From Nitrososphaerales archaeon (lineage in GTDB: Archaea; Thermoproteota; Nitrososphaeria; Nitrososphaerales; CADDZS01): a DNA stretch of 60,390 nt. A program made the position numbers and the translations under genes. The notes under the pieces are model-generated. The model was not told the DNA's origin, searched no databases, and worked only from the letters and a program-made list of their open reading frames with translations. Positions 54,584 through 60,390 of this stretch are shown piece by piece. The stretch spans positions 1 to 60,390 of the forward strand of contig JASHNZ010000087.1 in the NCBI GenBank assembly GCA_030041355.1. Direction: 5' to 3'. Position 1 is the stretch's first letter; each line of letters begins with the position of its first letter.

Positions 54584-54614
54584 GCAGGCTATGGGTGCCG
54601 ATCTGGATTTTCAT

Positions 54615-55856
54615 ATGAAAAAGTCGTCAATCATAATCGCTACCTTTCTCGTGTTAGCAGTGCTAGCAATTTCGCCGATCGTTCTTACAGCATACGCAGC
54701 GACAGGAGCTGCCCAATCAAGCAGTTCCGCCGGAGAAGCTTCTCCGACAATCGCTCACGTTGATGTAAGCAACGGTCCAGCAGTCACATGCTCTCCAACC
54801 GAGCTTTGCCCGAGTCTGATGCAAACAGCGTACGGAGTTAACTTGTTACAAGCCAAAGGAGTTAACGGCACCGGTCAAAAAATTGTGATCGTAGACGCGT
54901 GTGAGCAAACGGATATTGCAAGTGACCTAAAAACCTTCGACTCTCAATTTGGATTGCCAAATCCAACTCTAAACGTCTACTTCCCGCAGGGATCTTGTAC
55001 GACAAACTATGGATGGGGCCCTGAGATTTCACTCGATGTGGAGTGGTCTCATGTTATGGCACCCGCAGCAACAATCAATCTGGTGATCGCAGCTGCACCA
55101 ACAACCGCTGACCTTACTGGTGCATGGAACTACTCATTGTCCAACCACCTTGGAAGTGAAATCTCCAACAGTTGGACTTCTAGTAAGGAAAGGACGTGCC
55201 CCGGCATCCCGGAAAAGAGTTTACTTGCTACCGCGGCAGCTGATCATGTGACGGTGCTTGCGGCGACCGGAGATAGCGGCGCGTGGCCTTCGGGTCCTGG
55301 CTTTAACCCAGCCAACTGTATAGGGGTGCTTGGTGTTGGTGGAACATCGTTGGATATTAGTAGCGCCGGAAAGTACATCAGCGAATCTGCATGGAGTGGA
55401 GGCGGCGGGGGTTACGCAAGTAAAATCCCGGAGCCTTCTTACCAAAGCACAGTACAAATCAAAGACCCAAATAAGCTCCTTGGAAAGCCAGATGTATCTG
55501 CTGACGCAAATCCCGACACGGGCGTCTGGATAGTCGACACACAAGATTATGGAGGCTGGAGCTGCTGTTGGGGCGGAACCAGTCTTCCTACTCCTATGTG
55601 GGCAGGATTCTTCGCCGACGTGAACCAAATCCGAGCATCCAACGGCTACGCACCTCTAGGGCTGGTGACGCCTTTCCTCTACCTTACAATATACGGAGTG
55701 AACGGAACCTCGGTCTATTACAAGGCTGATATCCACGACGTAAAGACGGGAAGCAACGGTTTTCCGGCCGGCAAAGGATGGGACGCAGCAACGGGTATCG
55801 GTTCGTACAAGACGAACACCTTGGCCTTCACCTTAGGAGACAATTCCACAGCCTGA
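54615..55856 (+). CDS. secreted sedolisin-family (S53) serine carboxyl peptidase
   Basis: From the ATG at 54615 the 413-residue protein has a signal peptide (MKKSSIIIATFLVLAVLAIS, then a cut near AYA). The catalytic Glu and Asp are in PEISLDVEWSHVMAPAATI, the oxyanion Asp in LAATGDSGAW and the nucleophile in WGGTSLPTPMWAGF; the Ca-binding tail is DIHDVKTGSNGFPAGKGWDA. S53 enzymes work at acid pH and usually carry a long pro-domain. Here only about 35 residues lie between the signal and the catalytic domain, so the pro-domain is nearly absent. It may supply peptides for the APC permease and aminopeptidases. Confidence 0.88.
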   Translation: MKKSSIIIATFLVLAVLAISPIVLTAYAATGAAQSSSSAGEASPTIAHVDVSNGPAVTCSPTELCPSLMQTAYGVNLLQAKGVNGTGQKIVIVDACEQTDIASDLKTFDSQFGLPNPTLNVYFPQGSCTTNYGWGPEISLDVEWSHVMAPAATINLVIAAAPTTADLTGAWNYSLSNHLGSEISNSWTSSKERTCPGIPEKSLLATAAADHVTVLAATGDSGAWPSGPGFNPANCIGVLGVGGTSLDISSAGKYISESAWSGGGGGYASKIPEPSYQSTVQIKDPNKLLGKPDVSADANPDTGVWIVDTQDYGGWSCCWGGTSLPTPMWAGFFADVNQIRASNGYAPLGLVTPFLYLTIYGVNGTSVYYKADIHDVKTGSNGFPAGKGWDAATGIGSYKTNTLAFTLGDNSTA

Positions 55857-56471
55857 GCTCGAATAACAAATGAATTGCCCTCATTCAATTTCATCTTGAA
55901 ATTGGGAGGGCTTCCCCGTTTTTATTCTTGTGTCGCACGCACTGGTGCCTCATCACAGATTGTGACTTTGCCTTAAGTAATGATTCGTTGCTTGTCTTGA
56001 ATAGCAGGCGATGGATCAAATGAGTGCCAAACAGATTGCAAGACACATCAGTCCGATAAACGAATTGTAGGAAATGTGGAAGCTTCGACTGAAGATGGGA
56101 ATCTACCCTTCGCATATGCTTTGTATGAAGACGTGGAGAAGGTGATGACAACAAAAATTACCAACAGCTTGACCTCATTGCGCCTTTAGGGCAACTGAAA
56201 AAGTAGAATCGTGATAATATTAGATCTGAACGAGCTCCGTCTCAACCAATGACTTCCTCACAGATTCAAAGGCTCGTAACTCGGCAAACCCTGAAAGTCT
56301 CGTGCTCTCTGAGACGCTGATTACGAACCGAAAACGGCTAAAAAATTATGTTTAGGGTTAAAAGTCATTTAGGGCACAAATCCCGACAGACCGCTCCCTC
56401 GGAGCACATCACACACAAACAAAGGCTATTTCAGGTAGCCGAATGTAGCGTGAATTGCCAGATTAATGGAT
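55857..56471. other. 615-bp gap without recognisable gene
   Basis: I see only a 38-residue frame from GTG 56076 (VEASTEDGNLPFAYALYEDV) of unknown nature, and a small hairpin GCTCC-CTC-GGAGC near 56390-56405. Neither is enough to call a gene or RNA; the stretch may be decayed coding sequence. Confidence 0.3.
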
Positions 56472-56969
56472 TTAGTTTTCTTCTTCGTCATACGCTCGTA
56501 GGTCGGCCAGTGCCCTAGAAACTGATTCATAGTGTTTTACTAATGTCTCCACTTGCTTGAAATTCTTTGAATCTTTTTCCGGAGGTTGCCAAAGGTAGAT
56601 GGCATGGCCGTCAGGATCGCTGAACGATGTTGTTTTTCCGTTTTCATCTTCCATGATTTTCTTTGATTTCATTTTGACTCCTCGTTTTACGAGGTCGCGA
56701 TATACAGCTTCGATGGAGTTTTCCACAACGAAGACTAGATCTTGAGAAGCGGGTTTTTGTCCGCCGTTGTTTTTGTCATGAGTTCCATTAACATGCGGAA
56801 GCAAGGTTAGCCTAATTGTGCCGAGATCGAAATGAGATCCGGTATCACCGCTCTCATCTTCAATTTGCTTTAGACCGACAAGATCCTTGTAAAAGCGAGT
56901 GGTTTGATTAACATCTTTACAATAGAACCATACAGCCGCCAAAGGCAGCTGTCCAATCAAGGAAGACAT
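56472..56969 (-). CDS. VOC family protein
   Basis: From the ATG at 56969 the 165-residue protein has LAAVWFYCKDVNQTTRFYKD at the N-terminus, GSHFDLGTIRLTLLPHVNG, then FSDPDGHAIYLWQPP as the C-terminal metal-ligand strand. It is a one-domain-pair glyoxalase/dioxygenase-fold protein. A helical tail of about 30 residues (ETLVKHYESVSRALADLRAY) is an addition. There are no linked genes; substrate unknown. The start four residues earlier at 56981 is possible. Confidence 0.72.
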   Translation of the reverse strand: MSSLIGQLPLAAVWFYCKDVNQTTRFYKDLVGLKQIEDESGDTGSHFDLGTIRLTLLPHVNGTHDKNNGGQKPASQDLVFVVENSIEAVYRDLVKRGVKMKSKKIMEDENGKTTSFSDPDGHAIYLWQPPEKDSKNFKQVETLVKHYESVSRALADLRAYDEEEN

Positions 56970-56981
56970 AGCACGCCCCAA

Positions 56982-57390
56982 TCACTGCACTTTCCTCTGA
57001 TTAAAACATTACACAAGAGTTTAGCTTTCCAAAGGATTACTTGTGGTCTTTTGACGATTTGAGGACTGATCTAAGCACCGATTTTACACTCAATTGGCCG
57101 GAGTCGACCTCAAAATCGATGTAATCTAGATCAGATAATTGGTCTCATGAAGAAAACAAATAATTCACACACTCGATATTAACCCTAAGTTAGTTCAAAC
57201 GACGAAATCGAAAAGTATTCCATTGCAAGTTAAATCATACAAACGAAACCTAAGTCAGCAGTGGCTGCCTCGCCACTCCCGACTCGCTTTAAAAGCAAAA
57301 ATACATTGTTCCAGCTTCGGATCGAGTATTCCACCACCCATCGTGCCAAACTTTAGAAGATTCCCGAATCCTGCGCTTTTTCAAATCTAT
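56982..57390. other. 409-bp gap without recognisable gene
   Basis: AT-rich, with no open frame resembling a protein on either strand. It would hold the promoter of the VOC gene on the minus strand. I see no repeat or RNA structure I can support. Confidence 0.3.
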
Positions 57391-57786
57391 TTAGTGTCTA
57401 GCTTTATAGCTACAAGAGCCAACATCGTGTAGTCTGGAAAATGTTGAATAAACAAAATTCATAAGGCCTGAAGCTCCAGGTGCTACGTGAACTAGAGTTG
57501 CTGTGAAGCTCCCGAGCGGGAGTAGTGACAAGAGATTGGGAATCGCATTAGCTCCACTTGAAATCTTGCCCTCAGGCGAGATCAGGTGGAAAGATTTGTG
57601 TCTTTGAATTCGTGGTATTGAATTCAAAAGGCCAAGTTCGTCAGCTCTGACAAGCGAAATATAGTCTAAATGATTGTATCTGTCAAGCCAATCGACAGCG
57701 TGCTGGAATTTAGAACAAGGCCCACAATCTGCATCATACACGAGCAAATATCTTTCCAAACGACACGCAACGCATTTTCGCTCCAA
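57391..57786 (-). CDS. DCC-type thiol-disulfide oxidoreductase
   Basis: The 131-residue protein carries the family motif YDADCGPCSKFQ (D-x-D-C-G-P-C) followed by DWLDRYNHLDYISL and the conserved SFHLISPEGKISSGANAIPN. The fold is thioredoxin-like, and DCC1-family proteins often partner with membrane enzymes. A second Cys pair (KCVAC) precedes it at the N-terminus. It lies 66 bp downstream of the membrane-bound winged-helix gene on the same strand. Confidence 0.78.
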   Translation of the reverse strand: MERKCVACRLERYLLVYDADCGPCSKFQHAVDWLDRYNHLDYISLVRADELGLLNSIPRIQRHKSFHLISPEGKISSGANAIPNLLSLLPLGSFTATLVHVAPGASGLMNFVYSTFSRLHDVGSCSYKARH

Positions 57787-57852
57787 AACTATGTAAGGAC
57801 AATGGTTATGTCCTGCGACATAAAGCGAGTCAAGAGATTAACCAGAGAAAGC

Positions 57853-58314
57853 TCAAACAGGTCCTTTGAGCCAAGCTCGCAAGGCTTCGTACCAAAACAG
57901 ACCGCAGGCAACAATGAGCAGCCCCATGAACCATAGCTCGATCGAGGGCGCACTGGGTACTCCTTGTTTGAATAACACGACAAAGGAAAGAAAACTGGCA
58001 ATTATTGTGAAAAAGACCGCATAGAAGACAAATCTTGGAACTATGAATGTTCCGAACTTCATAAAGTCCTTCAAGACATCGACTTTCACCTGCTCAGCTG
58101 CAAAGTACTCTCCTCCATTTTCATTAAGTAACCCGAGATCAACAAGTTTCGAGATGTGGTATTGAGCCAGAGAAGAACTCGAGAAGTGCAGAGCCCTTTG
58201 AACTTCTCTTACACCACTTTTCTTGTGGGTCACGACGTAGACATAGACCCGAAGAGTATTTCCCTTCAGATGTGACTCAATTATACTCTTGCGCTCGTCC
58301 GGATCTGTGCTCAT
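57853..58314 (-). CDS. membrane-bound winged-helix transcriptional regulator
   Basis: The 153-residue protein begins with an ArsR-like winged helix (LRVYVYVVTHKKSGVREVQR, then SSSSLAQYHISKLVDLGLLN, wing at GGEYFAAEQ) and ends with two membrane helices (FVFYAVFFTIIASFLSFVVL and LWFMGLLIVACGLFWYEALR). DNA binding would occur at the membrane face. It is divergent from the DUF4382 protein gene across 180 bp that contain a perfect palindrome, so it probably controls that gene, itself, or both. Confidence 0.72.
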   Translation of the reverse strand: MSTDPDERKSIIESHLKGNTLRVYVYVVTHKKSGVREVQRALHFSSSSLAQYHISKLVDLGLLNENGGEYFAAEQVKVDVLKDFMKFGTFIVPRFVFYAVFFTIIASFLSFVVLFKQGVPSAPSIELWFMGLLIVACGLFWYEALRAWLKGPV

Positions 58315-58405
58315 GGGATCCCTTTTCTCTATTTTAGTATGTAAAGTATCGAAGCATGGACAACTTCTTCATTTAATTGTTTTATAGAGTCTGGCTTCCA
58401 AAGCG

Positions 58406-58423
58406 TGTTCAACTCGTTGAACA
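58406..58423. promoter_or_regulatory. palindromic operator in the divergent promoter region
   Basis: TGTTCAAC-TC-GTTGAACA is a perfect 18-bp inverted repeat with 8-bp arms, about 90 bp before the winged-helix start and 72 bp before the DUF4382 start. It shares GTTCAAC with the operator-like site at 11208-11227. Confidence 0.5.
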
Positions 58424-58494
58424 GCAAGAGAGAAGCGCCTTATGGCCTGTTCTAAAACACTGGTTCTAGTACTATCCGCCCCTACTTAGAATTC

Positions 58495-59622
58495 ATGTCA
58501 TCCATGAGAAGCATTGCATTGTCAGGCACGTTTGCCGCAATAATTGCGATTGCCCTTATTTTGGCTGTGATTTATATCCCAGGAATAGGATTAGGTATAA
58601 ACACAACCACGACAGCCACCACACCCTCTCCAAGTAACACTGGAACTATGGAAGTTTTGCTCACCGATCCTCCTACGGTTCCAGAGAACGTAAGCGCTGT
58701 TTACATTGAGTATAGTGAAGTACAGGTACACATTGCGGATGCAGGCAACTCCTCGGGCTGGTATCAGCTCACCGGCTCTGGCGAAGTCAATCTAATGAGT
58801 GTGGTCAATGTGTCCCAAACCATAGCTACTTCAAACCTCCCAGCCGGCAAATTCAACGGACTAAGATTCAACGTGACGGGGGTCTCGGTCACTTACAGTC
58901 CAGATCTAGACATCGTGAAGAGTCAGAACTACACTGGTCTCATGGTTAATAGTCACAACACTCTCTACGTATGGATACCTGGAGGAATCAACGTGACTGC
59001 TGCGGAGACTTCAGCGGCGCTAGTTGATCTTACGCCAACAGTTGTACTTGCCGGCAGTGCTTCTAATCCAACGTTCGTTTTCATTCCTACAGCGACTGGA
59101 TATGTGATCCCGTCATCCGCGATCCCGGCAGAATCGCACGCCATTGGGACACGAGTTGACCTTGCTTCTAGCTCTTGGTGGACTACAGTTGAAAGAGGAA
59201 CTCACTTTGCAATTATGAGCGTAAGCCTAACGCTTGATTCTCTTAACATCACAGTCACAAACCAAGGCACCTCATCTGTGATTCTCCGATTAGCAGGAGT
59301 GACAACGCAAACCTCACTGTCGGGAGGAATGGAAAGTACACTTAGAACATCGGACATATTCGCTATAGAAAATAACGGTACTTTGGTGAATCTGAACACC
59401 ACCAACAAGGATTCGGTTGAGAACCAAGTCGCGAGTGGAGGATTTCTTTTAGGGCCTGGTCAAAGCATCACGCTTAGTTACACAGGACCGATTAGAATTG
59501 GCTTTCAAGTTGGTATAATCGTTCCAAAGTATAGCCCTCCACCAATAGTTCCGAATCAGTTCTATATGGTGTGGGTTCAGGGCAACGGACAGATTGCGCA
59601 AGCTGGGGCTTACGCCGCCTAA
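58495..59622 (+). CDS. DUF4382 surface protein
   Basis: The 375-residue protein has an N-terminal hydrophobic segment (FAAIIAIALILAVIYIPGIG), a Thr/Ser-rich linker, and a DUF4382 domain (about residues 50-215: MEVLLTDPPTVPENVSAVYI, then VNLMSVVNVSQTIATSNLPA and LYVWIPGGINVTA) with many N-x-S/T sites. The last 160 residues form a second, beta-rich domain. DUF4382 proteins are exported and of unknown role. It is likely controlled by the divergent membrane-bound regulator. Confidence 0.75.
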   Translation: MSSMRSIALSGTFAAIIAIALILAVIYIPGIGLGINTTTTATTPSPSNTGTMEVLLTDPPTVPENVSAVYIEYSEVQVHIADAGNSSGWYQLTGSGEVNLMSVVNVSQTIATSNLPAGKFNGLRFNVTGVSVTYSPDLDIVKSQNYTGLMVNSHNTLYVWIPGGINVTAAETSAALVDLTPTVVLAGSASNPTFVFIPTATGYVIPSSAIPAESHAIGTRVDLASSSWWTTVERGTHFAIMSVSLTLDSLNITVTNQGTSSVILRLAGVTTQTSLSGGMESTLRTSDIFAIENNGTLVNLNTTNKDSVENQVASGGFLLGPGQSITLSYTGPIRIGFQVGIIVPKYSPPPIVPNQFYMVWVQGNGQIAQAGAYAA

Positions 59623-59624
59623 AC

Positions 59625-59639
59625 CAACCTAGGAGGTTG
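59625..59639 (+). terminator. small hairpin after the DUF4382 gene
   Basis: CAACCT and AGGTTG pair around AGG, starting three bases past the stop codon. It could stabilise the 3' end or aid termination, but no T-tract follows. Confidence 0.3.
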
Positions 59640-60076
59640 TGGAGCTGAGCATATTCACGGACACGAAAATGAAGCTTTAGCCCCGCAGAGAAATTCTCGT
59701 TCTTGCTTAAATAAAATGAAAGGTACATTCTGCTTACAATATCTGAATATCTTTGCTCAGAATGCGGTCGTGTCTACGAAGATCGAATAAAAGCTACCGA
59801 GCATGCGAATATTTTTTTCACATGGGCTCAGCCGTTATGTGGATCATTCAGATTCCTAGCATTCGTAAAATTCGGGATCGAATCCATTGTAAGTTCGGCG
59901 CTCTTTCTTTCGCCGATCTAATCGTGACAGCACCTTCTGCTTCATAGTCATATCTCGCCGACTTTCGGCCCTAGCCTATATAACTAGAAAGAATTAGGCA
60001 TACATTACTTCGACAATGGCCGAAGAATTCTCAATGTAGCTAGACGTTCAGTGCATATAAATCGACTACTGCAATT
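59640..60076. other. 437-bp gap with possible decayed zinc finger
   Basis: One frame reads YLCSECGRVYEDRIKATEH from about 59743, resembling a single zinc finger, but it has no standard start codon and a TAA closes the frame just upstream. Otherwise I see no gene. Confidence 0.25.
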
Positions 60077-60388
60077 CTATTGAATATTCCATTTCCCAGC
60101 AATTTTTACGATTCCAAAAATAATGAAGGCCACAATCACAAATGTAATCACCCATATTAGGAAGTCACCCACTCCAAATATTTTGTCTACGTAATAATTC
60201 TGTATTTGACCAGCGCCGGTTGCGCCAAGAGCCAAACCAATGATGGGCACAATGAAATCTCTTGCAAGAGCCATCATCAAATCTCCCAGATATATTGCGA
60301 AAACAAAGGCCACAGCCAAACCTAAAATCCGGTATTGTTTCAGAAAAGCCAGAAATTCCTGTGTGAACCCCTTAGGCGTAGGTTGCAC
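60077..60388 (-). CDS. mscL: MscL-like large-conductance mechanosensitive channel (at window edge)
   Basis: The 103 visible residues match MscL: TQEFLAFLKQYRILGLAVAF as the N-terminal helix into TM1, LARDFIVPIIGLALG at the pore turn, and TM2 FLIWVITFVIVAFIIFGIV. MscL opens under osmotic downshock to release solutes. A GTG at 60388 can start it, but the window ends two bases later, so an upstream start cannot be excluded. Confidence 0.75.
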   Translation of the reverse strand: MQPTPKGFTQEFLAFLKQYRILGLAVAFVFAIYLGDLMMALARDFIVPIIGLALGATGAGQIQNYYVDKIFGVGDFLIWVITFVIVAFIIFGIVKIAGKWNIQ

Positions 60389-60390
60389 AG

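Noticed and set aside
56074..56189. 38-codon frame FAYALYEDVEKVMTTKIT in the gap after sedolisin
   Set aside because: Looks protein-like, but upstream stops and lack of any recognisable family prevent a call.
56390..56405. Hairpin GCTCC-CTC-GGAGC as an RNA gene or terminator
   Set aside because: Five base pairs with no T-tract and no surrounding conserved structure; too weak to annotate on its own.
59866..59895. tRNA T-arm-like GGATCGAATCC
   Set aside because: The flanks do not form acceptor, D or anticodon stems, and the loop is not TTC-type; not a tRNA.
59740..59935. Frame with a C2H2-like YLCSECGRVYEDRIKATEH
   Set aside because: No ATG, GTG or TTG start is available in frame after the preceding stop, so it cannot be called an expressed gene; at most a relic.

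Overview
The window is archaeal and most likely from the Thaumarchaeota/Nitrososphaerota or a close relative. The evidence is a two-subunit D-family DNA polymerase (DP1 and DP2), an Orc1/Cdc6 initiator beside a non-coding region with origin recognition boxes, an Elf1-type elongation factor, geranylgeranylglyceryl phosphate synthase, a heavy load of small winged-helix proteins, and TATA boxes about 25 bp upstream of several start codons (leaderless style). No ammonia-oxidation genes are present. Secreted acid-protease, aminopeptidase and amino-acid permease genes point to a heterotrophic or mixotrophic life style; that is inference. I saw no rRNA, tRNA, CRISPR array or complete insertion sequence.

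Layout. Positions 1-1512 hold a mini C2H2 zinc finger and a coupled winged-helix/nucleotidyltransferase pair. Positions 1586-10350 are a catabolic block: VOC protein, CocE-type hydrolase, M24 peptidase, RutB-like cysteine hydrolase, two LLM flavin/F420 oxidoreductases, an APC permease and a broken M29-like peptidase fragment. Positions 10471-18640 are mixed housekeeping: zinc-ribbon protein, winged-helix regulator with palindromic operator, CDF metal transporter, orphan DNA methyltransferase, guaB, M29 aminopeptidase, TatA, PAP2 lipid enzyme and a frameshifted membrane gene. Positions 18662-21404 are a PadR-controlled ABC exporter; 21658-26702 hold a GT-C-like membrane protein, an FAD oxidoreductase and small accessory genes.

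Positions 26800-31609 are a tightly packed four-gene operon of unfamiliar proteins: a large alpha-helical coiled-coil protein, an envelope protein with a cytoplasmic zinc ribbon, a possible protein-kinase-like (SelO-like) enzyme and a GNAT acetyltransferase. It is my best candidate for an undescribed system. Positions 31601-34591 carry a DinB-like protein, a broken beta-propeller gene, a broken VOC gene and an intact VOC gene.

Positions 34751-47543 are the information-processing core: glyA, a phosphohexomutase, DP1, orc1/cdc6, the replication origin with four ORB-like boxes and a tandem 29-bp AT-rich repeat, three small origin-proximal proteins (a winged-helix protein, a membrane-anchored winged-helix protein and a helical protein), Elf1, GGGP synthase and DP2. 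Positions 47525-60390 are accessory: membrane protein, GNAT gene interrupted by an in-frame TGA, two divergent ABC exporters, a secreted sedolisin protease, a VOC protein, a DCC thiol oxidoreductase, a membrane-bound winged-helix regulator divergent from a DUF4382 surface protein, and an MscL-like channel at the edge. Several genes are visibly decaying (near 9200, 18300, 25750, 32500-34160 and 48684), so the gene content looks to be in flux outside the replication core.
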